64,000 nt of DNA from the NCBI RefSeq assembly GCF_012034245.1, contig NZ_JAATEO010000018.1:1-64000 (forward strand). Reading direction: 5' to 3'. Below are positions 34,928-42,185 of the stretch, one piece after another. Every line of letters begins with the position of its first letter. The stretch's first letter is position 1. The DNA comes from Micromonospora thermarum. GTDB lineage: Bacteria > Actinomycetota > Actinomycetes > Mycobacteriales > Micromonosporaceae. The notes below the pieces were generated by a model. The model saw only the letters and a program-made list of their open reading frames with translations. It was not told the origin of the DNA and did not search any database. Position numbers and translations under genes: made by a program.

Positions 34928-35698
34928 TCAGGCGGCGGTTTGCTCCGATGGTGCGGTGTGCAGGCCAGCGAGCAGCACCCTCACCAGGGGCGAGTCGGCC
35001 GGCCAGATGTGGCGCACCCGGATCGGCCGGGTGGCCATGGCGCAGGCGCACAACGGGCCGCGGCAGCGGCAGGCGTCGTTGTCGCAGACCACCGTCCACG
35101 CGGCGGTGTACGGCGAGGAGATCTGCGCCTGCAGGCGCCGCTGTCCGCAGGCGGGACAGCGGGGGCCGCCGGGCAGCGACCAGCGGTCGGCGTCGAGGCC
35201 GACGACGCCGCGCAGCCGGCGGTCCAGGACGTCCAGGTCGCCGTGAACCTCGCGGGCGAGCGCGGGGCTGACGGCGGGCAGGGCGGCGGCGAGGTAGTCG
35301 CAGCGGCCGTCCCACTTACTGTCGGCGATGTCGACCCACAGGCTGCTCCAGCAGAGCAGGGGGTGGGTGCGCAGCTCGCTCGCGACGAGCATGACCGCGT
35401 GGTGCACGGTGGGCCCGAGGTCGGCCTCGACGTCCAGCAACGCCGGGTTGACCGGCGCTGGTGTCGCGCCGGCCGGCTTGATGCCGGCCCGCTGGTTGAC
35501 GAGGCGGTCCGCCTTCTCCGCGCGCAGCAGCTCGTCGTACGCGGCGAGCGCGGCCGCCGAACGATGCCGGGCGGGCGCGTCGGCGGGCTGCGGGTTCGTG
35601 ATGAGCAGGGCGTCGCGGACGACGTCCAGGTAGGACACGGCGCGGCGCAGCGAGGCGAGAGCGGCGGCGGCGTGCAACTGGTGCGGGTGGTACGTCAT
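34928..35698 (-). CDS. Hypothetical protein with C-terminal zinc ribbon
   Basis: 256 residues. Helical N-terminal two thirds (LHAAAALASLRRAVSYLDVV), then a zinc-binding module near 178-218 with CPACGQRR and CDNDACRCRGPLCACAMA. Probably a DNA- or RNA-associated early protein. No enzymatic motif seen. Confidence 0.65.
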   Translation of the reverse strand: MTYHPHQLHAAAALASLRRAVSYLDVVRDALLITNPQPADAPARHRSAAALAAYDELLRAEKADRLVNQRAGIKPAGATPAPVNPALLDVEADLGPTVHHAVMLVASELRTHPLLCWSSLWVDIADSKWDGRCDYLAAALPAVSPALAREVHGDLDVLDRRLRGVVGLDADRWSLPGGPRCPACGQRRLQAQISSPYTAAWTVVCDNDACRCRGPLCACAMATRPIRVRHIWPADSPLVRVLLAGLHTAPSEQTAA

Positions 35699-35986
35699 GC
35701 GCCGCCTCCCGGGCTGTCGCAGGTACTGTCAGAGGCCGGTGATGCCCTGCACTGCGCTGCGGTAGGGGACGGCGGGGTCAGGGACGCGGGGGCGTCCCTG
35801 CCTCGTTGTCGCGTCGGGGTCCGGGGTACCTGGCGGTGAGGGTTGACGACGCCCGGGGACGCGAAAAGCCCGCCAGCGCCGGGGGCGGACGCTAGACGGG
35901 CTTCGGGTACAGCTCACCTACTGGCGGGTGAACGGACAATAGGATGCCCCGGTCCGAACAGGTGTGTCAAGCACCGGGTGTCCGGG
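35699..35986. other. Intergenic region with stem-loop
   Basis: 288 bases without a supported gene. A hairpin at about 35874-35910 (arms aagcccg/cgggctt with inner pairing) could terminate leftward transcripts from the gene at 35987. Confidence 0.45.
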
Positions 35987-36439
35987 TCACGTCACGGACG
36001 TCCAGGCGGCCCATCCGCAGCAGGCCACGATCGCCAGCATGAACACGACCCACACCAGCAGCTGGACGCTGAGACCGATCAGCTGGAGCCAGTCGTTGAG
36101 CCTGGCCAGCCGCCGCACGGCGCGTCCACCGGGGATGCCCGGCGGCACGTACGGCGGTGGGAGCGGCGGGTAGTGCGCTGGGCCCTGCGGCTGCCGGGCC
36201 GGGTACGGCGCGGCCGCTGGCGGGGGTGCCGTGCGGTAGTGGCCGGGTGGCAGCGGCTGCGTCGGCGGCATCGGCGGCGCCTGGCCGGCGGCGGGCTGTT
36301 GCTGGGCCTTCCAGGCGATCTTGCGGCGGCGCACCCACTCCATGCGCTCGGGTCTACGGCTGGTGAGCCACTGCCGGAACGTGACGGTGAAGGTGTGGTC
36401 GTAGCTGGGTCGGTCAGGGTCGACCGGTACGCGGAACAT
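35987..36439 (-). CDS. Pro/Gln-rich protein with C-terminal membrane helix
   Basis: 150 residues from ATG 36437-36439 (an upstream in-frame ATG lies at 36481). An ordered N-terminus (FRVPVDPDRPSYDHTFTVTF, then ERMEWVRRRKIAWKAQQQP), a Pro-rich middle, and a single long helix near the end (LIGLSVQLLVWVVFMLAIVA). A tail-anchored membrane protein. Family unknown. Confidence 0.6.
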   Translation of the reverse strand: MFRVPVDPDRPSYDHTFTVTFRQWLTSRRPERMEWVRRRKIAWKAQQQPAAGQAPPMPPTQPLPPGHYRTAPPPAAAPYPARQPQGPAHYPPLPPPYVPPGIPGGRAVRRLARLNDWLQLIGLSVQLLVWVVFMLAIVACCGWAAWTSVT

Positions 36440-36624
36440 GCGGGCTGTAGGCCTCCCGATGGGGTGACAGGTCATCGACACCCTGCCATGCCGGGTGCAC
36501 CGGGTTCACTCAGCCGATCGGGCCTACCCGCCGGTCGCTTCTCGAGGGCGAGACCGCGCGGATTCTTGTTCTCACCCCACCTTAAACCCTTGTCTCTATC
36601 ATGGGTTTCTGTTAGGCTTTTCCT

Positions 36625-36640
36625 TGACAGGAACAAGGGA
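36625..36640 (+). promoter_or_regulatory. 16-bp repeated control motif, copy 1
   Basis: TGACAGGAACAAGGGA lies upstream of the rightward gene at 36657 within an inverted pair CCTTG...CAAGG. The same 16 bases recur at 36913-36928 upstream of the next rightward gene. Shared placement suggests an operator or a leader element that couples the two genes. Confidence 0.65.
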
Positions 36641-36656
36641 AGGAGGTGAGATTTAG

Positions 36657-36863
36657 ATGAGCAGCCGGATGGACCAGATCGTGGCAGCGGCGGTACGGCA
36701 GGGCTTCTCGGTCCGCCAGACCCGCACCGGCGCGTGGATCTTCGCTAAGGGGATCTCGACGCTGGTGTTCACGCACACTCCACACTCCCCCAAGGAGTGG
36801 ATGGAGATGCTGAGCGCGCTGCGCGGCGCTGGTTTGCGGTTCCCCGTCTACCGGCGGCGGTGA
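36657..36863 (+). CDS. Small HicA-like dsRBD-fold protein (tentative)
   Basis: 68 residues from ATG 36657 with AAGGAGGTGAG upstream. The pattern IVAAAVRQGFSVRQTRTGAW, then IFAKGISTLVFTHTPHSPKE fits an alpha-beta-beta-beta-alpha dsRBD fold like HicA toxins, but the canonical GSH catalytic motif is replaced by TGAW. It may be a non-toxic relative or a regulator. It is transcribed against its neighbours from its own promoter region (36482-36656), downstream of a repeated operator-like motif. Confidence 0.6.
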   Translation: MSSRMDQIVAAAVRQGFSVRQTRTGAWIFAKGISTLVFTHTPHSPKEWMEMLSALRGAGLRFPVYRRR

Positions 36864-36912
36864 CCGCGCCGGGGGCCGCGTACCGGCGCGGCCCCCGGCC
36901 CCATCCGGGTCC

Positions 36913-36928
36913 TGACAGGAACAAGGGA
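36913..36928 (+). promoter_or_regulatory. 16-bp repeated control motif, copy 2
   Basis: An exact repeat of 36625-36640, 13 bases before the ATG at 36942. It overlaps the ribosome-binding position, so a protein or RNA bound here would control translation or transcription of that gene. Confidence 0.65.
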
Positions 36929-36941
36929 TGAGGAGTCCAGT

Positions 36942-37448
36942 ATGACAATGCGAAGCCAGCGGTGGCGCGCCCGCGTCACCTTCATGCACCCCGGCAACCT
37001 CGACGACGAGCAGCTCGCCGCCCTCACCCAGGCGCTGCCCGGCTACGGCATCCTGCACGACAACGGCACCGACCGGATGCGCGCGGAGATGGACGTCGAC
37101 GCCCCGAGCGCGCGGCTGGCCTGTGACGCCGCGGTGCGGGCGCTGCGCGCCGCTCACGCCCAGGTGGTCGGCGGACCGGTCACCATCACCGGGCTGCGGG
37201 TGCTCACCGCCGCCGACCACGAGCGGGAACTCGCGTACCCGCCGGCGCTGGACCTGGTCGGCACCGCCGAGGTCGCGCAGATGCTCGGCGTGAGCACCCA
37301 GCGCGCCGGCGAGCTCGCCCGCACCAACCCGGCGTTCCCGGCGCCGGTGGCCACGCTCAAGATGGGACCGGTGTGGACCCGGGCGTCGATCGAGGCGTTC
37401 GACCGCGGCTGGGAACGCCGGTCGGGCCGGCCACCCAAGACGGCCTGA
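36942..37448 (+). CDS. DNA-binding protein with C-terminal AlpA/MerR-like HTH
   Basis: 168 residues. N-terminal about 90 residues have an alpha/beta layout (RARVTFMHPGNLDDEQLAAL). The C-terminal part holds a short HTH (DLVGTAEVAQMLGVSTQRAG) followed by PAFPAPVATLKMGPVWTRAS, the wing seen in AlpA/excisionase-like proteins. Likely an early regulator, controlled in parallel with the 36657 gene by the shared 16-bp motif. Confidence 0.75.
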   Translation: MTMRSQRWRARVTFMHPGNLDDEQLAALTQALPGYGILHDNGTDRMRAEMDVDAPSARLACDAAVRALRAAHAQVVGGPVTITGLRVLTAADHERELAYPPALDLVGTAEVAQMLGVSTQRAGELARTNPAFPAPVATLKMGPVWTRASIEAFDRGWERRSGRPPKTA

Positions 37449-37462
37449 CCCAAGGTCGGCCG

Positions 37463-37630
37463 TCACGAGTCGGACGGCTCGTCGGGCCGGGTCATGTCGC
37501 GCAGGGCGTCCTGCGGCGCCGCCTGCCGCAGGTAGTCGCGCCGCCAGCCGCGGCGGGTGCGCCGGCACCGGCCGCACGCCCACGGCAGCGGCCACCACCG
37601 GCCGCAGCTCCAGCACCGCCAGGTCCTCAC
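37463..37630 (-). CDS. Small zinc-ribbon-like protein
   Basis: 55 residues from GTG 37628-37630, overlapping the upstream stop (GTGA). Contains the two Cys pairs CWSCG and CGRC, spaced for a single zinc site, and a basic middle. The Cys pattern and coupling support a real gene. Confidence 0.55.
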   Translation of the reverse strand: MRTWRCWSCGRWWPLPWACGRCRRTRRGWRRDYLRQAAPQDALRDMTRPDEPSDS

Positions 37631-38358
37631 GGGACGACCGCCGCGGTGGTGCCGACGAGCCGGCCGTCGCGGGCCGCCTCGGTCAGGGTCGCGAGGAGGT
37701 CCCCGGTCCAGGTCGCGGTGAGTCCGGCGCGGGCGACCAGAAACAGGCCGCAGCGCCCGCCGCGGGCGGCGACCACGTCCAGCCAGCCCGGCGGTATCGG
37801 CGGCAGCGGCGCCAGCAGCTGCAGGCGCCGCCGGCCGTACACGCCGCCGCCGCGGCCGCCGCTGGGCAGCTGCACCCGCCAGCACAGCGGCCCCTCCGGT
37901 GTCGGCGGGCACAGCGGGTCGGCGGCCGGCTGCATGCCGCCCGCGAGCGCACCGGTGAGGACCAGGTCGCGGCGCTCGCCGACGTCGGCGACGCCGCGCT
38001 CGTCGAGCACCTCGGCGGACATGGCGATCTCCACGACGATGCACGCCACCACCTGGCCGCCGGCGGCGCGGCCGGCGTAGGCGAACCCGGTGGCCTCGGT
38101 CTCGTCCAGCGACGGCAGGGCCGCGGTGGGGAGCAGGCGGACGCCGGCGGGCCCGCAGTGCACGTGGGCGATCCACAGGCGGGCGTAGCCGGGGCCGACG
38201 TCGACGCCGGCGTGCAGCGGCTCGCCGGCGTCGACCCGCCCGCGTCGGCGGCAGTAGGTGCACCGGTACTCGGCCAGGTAGGGGCCCGCGGCGAGTTCGG
38301 CGGCGCGCTGAGCGCCGATGACCTCGGCGACGTCGGGGGCGATGGTGAGGTTACGCAC
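37627..38358 (-). CDS. Hypothetical early protein
   Basis: 243 residues. An N-terminal CTYCRRRGRVDAGEP zinc-like pair and later HVHCG, then an alpha/beta body (VVACIVVEIAMSAEVLDERG; GWLDVVAARGGRCGLFLVAR). Part of the long leftward early operon, with GTGA coupling to the gene downstream. No family recognised. Confidence 0.65.
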   Translation of the reverse strand: MRNLTIAPDVAEVIGAQRAAELAAGPYLAEYRCTYCRRRGRVDAGEPLHAGVDVGPGYARLWIAHVHCGPAGVRLLPTAALPSLDETEATGFAYAGRAAGGQVVACIVVEIAMSAEVLDERGVADVGERRDLVLTGALAGGMQPAADPLCPPTPEGPLCWRVQLPSGGRGGGVYGRRRLQLLAPLPPIPPGWLDVVAARGGRCGLFLVARAGLTATWTGDLLATLTEAARDGRLVGTTAAVVP

Positions 38359-38680
38359 GGCTGGTGGCCTCTCGTCGGCGCAGGGCGGAGGGGATGTCGG
38401 CGTCGGAGAGCACGCCGTGGTAGGCGCCGCGGCACTGGCAGTCGCAGTCCTTGACCGGCACGCCAGCCGAGATGAGGCACTGCGGGGAGCAGCCGTGAGC
38501 GCGCACGAGCGCGGCGGCGGTGGACACCTCTTCGGTCAGCGGCACCGGCCGTCCCGGCACGCGGTGTTCCTCCCAGGTGGCGGGCTCGATCTCGCTGGAG
38601 GCGAGGGTGGGCTGGTCGTAGCCAGCCCACCCTCTGCGGCTACCCACCGCCGCTCCACCCGAGCAGCACGTCTCGCGCAC
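38351..38680 (-). CDS. Small protein with CxCxC cluster
   Basis: 109 residues. The C-terminal half has VKDCDCQCRGAYHGVLSD, a pattern common to small actinophage proteins that end CxC(x)C-GxxHG, probably zinc-binding. The start is uncertain because the N-terminal 40 residues overlap the J-domain gene by 41 bases; an internal start is possible. Confidence 0.55.
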   Translation of the reverse strand: MRETCCSGGAAVGSRRGWAGYDQPTLASSEIEPATWEEHRVPGRPVPLTEEVSTAAALVRAHGCSPQCLISAGVPVKDCDCQCRGAYHGVLSDADIPSALRRREATSRA

Positions 38681-39332
38681 GCCGGATCAGCCGGAACACG
38701 TCGGCGTTGCCGCCGGCGTCGGGGTGGGCGGTGCGGGCGGCGGCCCGGAACGCGGCCTGGATGAGCTGCCGGCTCTGCGTCACGGTCACCGTGTGCACGT
38801 CACCGGCCGCCGCGATGGCGTCGGCGCTGCGCAGCAGGGTGGAGGCGGACACGCCGGCGGCGTCGGCGAGCACGCGGGCCGCCTCGTCGGGGGTGAGGGT
38901 GGTTTCGGCGGCGGTGGCGGCGATCGCGGTCCAGCCTCGGTACTGCTCGCCGGAGCGGGTGACGCCGTAGCGGTCGACCGCGCGCAGCGCCTGCAGCGCC
39001 AGGGCGATCGCCCGGACGTTGGCCTGCCAGCGGTCGTAGGCGTCGGTCGCGTAGGTCAGCGGGCCATGGACCGAGTCGAAGGACACCCGCACGCCCGGGT
39101 GCCGCAGCTGGGCATGGGCACGGACCATGCCGTCGCGGCGTAGGTCCGCCTCGGTGATGTCGACCTGGATGACCACTAGGTCGGCGCCGAGCAGCCCGGC
39201 CTCGTGCAGCAGCAGATCCAGCGTGTCGCCCCACGCGGCGCGGAACCGGTAGTGCGACCACCGGCCGACGGTGGACGGACCGGTCCAGCCGCCGCCGTTC
39301 AGGGGCCGGATCTGGTAGTGGGGCAGCGTCAC
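38640..39332 (-). CDS. J-domain (DnaJ-like) early phage protein
   Basis: 230 residues from GTG 39330-39332. The N-terminal domain (about 1-120) is alpha/beta. The last 40 residues form a J-domain helix II/loop/helix III with the HPD signature (AFRAAARTAHPDAGGNADVF, RLIRRARDVLLG). J-domains recruit and stimulate host Hsp70 (DnaK). A phage J-protein here could steer host chaperone to the replication initiator, as in lambda replication with DnaJ/DnaK. Confidence 0.75.
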   Translation of the reverse strand: MTLPHYQIRPLNGGGWTGPSTVGRWSHYRFRAAWGDTLDLLLHEAGLLGADLVVIQVDITEADLRRDGMVRAHAQLRHPGVRVSFDSVHGPLTYATDAYDRWQANVRAIALALQALRAVDRYGVTRSGEQYRGWTAIAATAAETTLTPDEAARVLADAAGVSASTLLRSADAIAAAGDVHTVTVTQSRQLIQAAFRAAARTAHPDAGGNADVFRLIRRARDVLLGWSGGG

Positions 39333-39532
39333 GGCCGGCCCCCGGACGGATCGGGCGCGGCAGAGGCCGGCGGCTGGTAGAGCTGCGCCTCGACGTACAC
39401 ACGCACCTGGCGGCTGTCGCCGCGGTTCGGGTACGGGCCGGACACCTCGAGGATGGCGAGCCGTGGGGCGGTGCGCAGCTCATGGAGGGCGGCTTCGCAT
39501 TCCTCCTGCAGGCCCATGAGGCGGATCTTCAC
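39329..39532 (-). CDS. Small hypothetical protein
   Basis: 67 residues from GTG 39530-39532, coupled to the J-domain gene by GTGA. Sequence VKIRLMGLQEECEAALHELR then LEVSGPYPNRGDSRQVRVYV fits a small alpha/beta fold. Function unknown. Confidence 0.6.
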   Translation of the reverse strand: MKIRLMGLQEECEAALHELRTAPRLAILEVSGPYPNRGDSRQVRVYVEAQLYQPPASAAPDPSGGRP

Positions 39533-39945
39533 GGTGCCGGCACCTCCTCGAGCAGGTCGGTGGCGCAGCCGCAGGGCATCCGCAGGGTGAACATGTCGGC
39601 GCCGCCGTTCGCCCAGGCCAGCACCGGATGCCAGCGCAGGCCGTGGCAGGAGTAGCAGCGCGGTTCGTCGTGGTCGTCCTCGCCGTCGTCCATGCTGTCG
39701 CGCCAGGCGTCCTGGTCGGCGTGCTCGTCCGGGCGGCAGCCGTCGTGGGTGGCGCGGCCGCAGCCGTCGCAGACCGGGCAGAGCACGTCGACGACCAGCA
39801 CGCGGGGTGCCTGCTGCTCGGGCAGCCAGGTCACCTGCATGCCGGTGATCCGGGCGCCGGCGCAGGCCCGGCACCGCTCGGGCCCTTCGTACGGGGCGGG
39901 GGCCGGCAGGTGCAGGTGCCGGTCTGGGGTGGCCGGGGCGGTCAC
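39529..39945 (-). CDS. Cys-rich zinc-finger-like protein
   Basis: 138 residues from GTG 39943-39945. Three Cys modules: CRACAG near 30, CPVCDGCGRATHDGC near 60-75 and CYSCHG plus CGCA near 100-130. DnaJ-type CxxCxG-like zinc fingers appear (CRACAG, CDGCGR, CYSCHG). Given the adjacent J-domain gene, the pair could together resemble a split DnaJ (J-domain plus zinc-finger). That is inference. Confidence 0.65.
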   Translation of the reverse strand: MTAPATPDRHLHLPAPAPYEGPERCRACAGARITGMQVTWLPEQQAPRVLVVDVLCPVCDGCGRATHDGCRPDEHADQDAWRDSMDDGEDDHDEPRCYSCHGLRWHPVLAWANGGADMFTLRMPCGCATDLLEEVPAP

Positions 39946-40232
39946 GCCGTCGCTCCCGGGGCCTGGTCGGGCCGGTCGTCGGCGTGCGGGAGGCGTTCGC
40001 GTATGGCCTGCAGGTAGTCGGCCCAAGCCAGGGGGTCCCGTTCGGGGTTCGGTATCTCGCCGATCAGGATGCCGCCCTGGACGGCCGACACGACGTGGAC
40101 GTCGAGCCGGCACGCCGCCTTGGCTGCCAGGTCGGAGCCCACCTTGTCGCCGCGGCGGTAGGCCTGGATGCTCTCGTCGAGCAGCTCGAGGACTCGCAGG
40201 GTCTGCCGGGTGCGTTCCTCGTCGGTCATCAT
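39942..40232 (-). CDS. Small helical hypothetical protein
   Basis: 96 residues from ATG 40230-40232 with GGAGG upstream. Mostly helical (TDEERTRQTLRVLELLDESI) and acidic. Coupled by GTGA to the downstream gene. No family recognised. Confidence 0.6.
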   Translation of the reverse strand: MMTDEERTRQTLRVLELLDESIQAYRRGDKVGSDLAAKAACRLDVHVVSAVQGGILIGEIPNPERDPLAWADYLQAIRERLPHADDRPDQAPGATA

Positions 40233-40876
40233 CGGGTCCTCCGGCTCTCGGCATCGGTGAGGGACAGGTACGGGGGCAGCCAGGGCGGCGGGTCGACGCC
40301 GGCGGTGTGGGCGACGGTGACCCACAGCCGGCCCTCGTCGCGGGTGAGGTGGTAGACGCCGCCCCGGTGGCACTCGACGCAGTGGTGCTCGGTGCTCAGC
40401 GCGGCGAGCATCGTGGCGGTGGCGTCGTCACCGGGGCTCACCTGGTAGACGGCGAACTCGGCGGCGGCGCAGAACGGGCACGGCACGTGGACGGTGCGCA
40501 CCTGGTCGCCGGCACCGCCCCAGGTGACCGAGGCGTTGGCTTCGTAGCGGGTGAGGAAGGCCTCCAGGGAGGTGGGTGCGCGCATGCGGGTCTCCCAACG
40601 GTGCTGGGCCGTGAGGTATCGGCGGTGCGCATAGGCCGCGCCGACAACCACCACGACGAAGACCGTGGCGTAGAGGGCGGCGGCATACCCCTCGCCGCCG
40701 ACAGCCAGGGTGAGCGCGAGTAGCCAGGCGAGAGCGGCGCAGCCGGCCTGCAGGGCCAGGAACTGGCGGTGACGGCGCTCGACCGTGCCGCGCCGCCCGC
40801 TGCCCACGACGATGGCGCTGCCGATGAGCAGGACGGCGTACACGACCGGTCCGAGGATCGTGATCAGCTTGTACAC
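40229..40876 (-). CDS. Membrane protein with cytosolic zinc ribbon
   Basis: 215 residues with three helices in the first 85 residues (ITILGPVVYAVLLIGSAIVV; FLALQAGCAALAWLLALTLA; ALYATVFVVVVVGAAYAHR), then a soluble domain with a split zinc ribbon CPFC...HHCVECHRG. Located next to the partition genes. It might anchor a DNA-handling factor at the membrane, but nothing proves this. Confidence 0.65.
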   Translation of the reverse strand: MYKLITILGPVVYAVLLIGSAIVVGSGRRGTVERRHRQFLALQAGCAALAWLLALTLAVGGEGYAAALYATVFVVVVVGAAYAHRRYLTAQHRWETRMRAPTSLEAFLTRYEANASVTWGGAGDQVRTVHVPCPFCAAAEFAVYQVSPGDDATATMLAALSTEHHCVECHRGGVYHLTRDEGRLWVTVAHTAGVDPPPWLPPYLSLTDAESRRTR

Positions 40877-40965
40877 AGGGTGGGCGTCTCTCTGTGGATA
40901 AGGTGGCGAGCCGGAGGGGGCGGGCCGGCGGCGAGGTGCGAACGCCGCCGGCCCGGCAGGGGGCG

Positions 40966-41424
40966 TTAGCGGCGCTGGTGCTCCTGCACCGCGGCGAGGG
41001 CCTCGTCGAGCAGCTGGGGGCCGATGTAGGCGGCCAGCGCGTCGATGACGAGGGCCTGCTGGTGGCGGCGCTGCGCGAAGGCCAACAAGCGCAGCGCCTC
41101 CTTGTAGTGGCGGGGCACGCTCGCGCCGAGCTGGACCAGGTCGAGCATCGGGTCCGGCGGTGGCCCGGCGAGCATGCGCCGGAAGAACCCGGCACCGCCG
41201 CTGTCCGATTCGCCCTGTTCACCTAGGAACCTAGCTAGGTCCCTAGGTGAATCGGACATAGCGGGCGGCGGGGACTGGTCCGCGCCGCTCATGGTGGCCG
41301 CCGGCTCGGCCGGGTCCGCCGCGGTGGGCGGCGGTGCCTCGGTGGGGGTGGGCTGGGCGAAGGAGGCGGCGAAGCCGCCGGCGCGGCGGGCCTGGGGGCG
41401 TCGGGGTTTGCTGTCGGTGCTCAT
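40966..41424 (-). CDS. ParA partner (candidate ParB-like small protein)
   Basis: 152 residues from ATG 41422-41424, which overlaps the ParA stop (ATGA). A disordered basic/Pro-rich N-terminus of about 75 residues (MSTDSKPRRPQARRAGGFAA) is a typical ParA-stimulating arm with Arg. The helical C-terminus (PRHYKEALRLLAFAQRRHQQ, then PQLLDEALAAVQEHQRR) could dimerise and bind DNA. The long palindrome copy 2 lies inside the coding region. Confidence 0.7.
   Translation of the reverse strand: MSTDSKPRRPQARRAGGFAASFAQPTPTEAPPPTAADPAEPAATMSGADQSPPPAMSDSPRDLARFLGEQGESDSGGAGFFRRMLAGPPPDPMLDLVQLGASVPRHYKEALRLLAFAQRRHQQALVIDALAAYIGPQLLDEALAAVQEHQRR
41202..41258. repeat. Long CCTAGG-rich palindrome, copy 2 (inside ParA partner gene)
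   Basis: The right 27 bases (41232-41258) match copy 1 at 26088-26114 exactly. The left arm is the same sequence split by seven bases (tgtccgatt at 41202-41210, then ttcacctagg at 41218-41227). It is read as codons in the partner gene, so it is not a simple terminator. Candidate partition or regulator-binding site. Confidence 0.82.
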
Positions 41425-42125
41425 GCCGCGGCCTTCCGGGCGGCGGGGTAGACCTCGCCGACGACGTCGGCGTAGCGGCCGGTGTCGTCCCAGACGTAGC
41501 CGGGGCCGCGCCCGTAGAAAACGCCGTCGGGGATCTCGGTGTCGAGCACTGGCAGCTCGAGGGCGGCGAGGTCGCGGCGGGCGATGCGGGCGTCGTTGGC
41601 GGCGGCCTTGGTCTTGACCAGCAGCACGGACACGTTGAGCGGGTACAGCTCGTCGACGGCGGCGGCCTCGGCCATGGTGGCGGGCAGGCGGTCCATGTCC
41701 AGCTCGGTGGGTGCGAGCGGGATGAGCAGCTCGTCGCAGAGCTGCCCGGCGCGGTGGAAGTTGGTCACGGAGGCGCCGCCGATGTCGACGACCAGGGCGT
41801 TGGCCCGGTAGTCGGTGACGGCCTGGGTGATGCCCGGGATCATGCCGGTGGGCTCGGGCCAGGAGATCACCTGGAACGGCACCTGCTCGCCGCGGTCGAG
41901 GGCCTTGCGGTAGTGCTGGTGCAGCGACTGGGAGGTCTTGTCGGCGTCGACGCCGAGCGGCCGGTAGCCGCGGTTGGCGAGCTCGTTGAGGAGGAACCAG
42001 CAGGTGGTGGTCTTGCCGGTGCCGCCCTTGAAGCAGGCGACCATCACGGTCAGCTCCAGGCCAGCCGGGACCGGCCGGGCCTGCAGGGCGTTCGCCGGCA
42101 GGGCGAGCGCGGTAGTCGGGTGCAC
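41421..42125 (-). CDS. parA: ParA-family partition ATPase
   Basis: 234 residues. Deviant Walker A CFKGGTGKTTTCWFLLNELA with the signature Lys, Walker A' region GVDADKTSQSL, Walker B-like ANALVVDIGGASVT. Lacks an N-terminal HTH, so it resembles small type Ib/MinD-like ParA proteins that need a separate DNA-binding partner. Its partner gene follows with a 4-base overlap, and the replication gene lies 60 bases upstream, as in plasmids. Confidence 0.92.
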   Translation of the reverse strand: MHPTTALALPANALQARPVPAGLELTVMVACFKGGTGKTTTCWFLLNELANRGYRPLGVDADKTSQSLHQHYRKALDRGEQVPFQVISWPEPTGMIPGITQAVTDYRANALVVDIGGASVTNFHRAGQLCDELLIPLAPTELDMDRLPATMAEAAAVDELYPLNVSVLLVKTKAAANDARIARRDLAALELPVLDTEIPDGVFYGRGPGYVWDDTGRYADVVGEVYPAARKAAA

Positions 42126-42185
42126 GGTGATGTCCTTCCGATGTGGGTGGCCCGGGCGGCGGGCGCCGCGCGAGATCGAGGGGTG

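Noticed and set aside
32979..35315. Very long minus-strand reading (778 residues)
   Set aside because: Only its last 101 codons look protein-like. The rest overlaps the methyltransferase and other well supported genes.
36612..37616. Leftward 334-residue frame
   Set aside because: Shadow of the rightward HicA-like and HTH genes, which have good ribosome sites and protein-like composition.
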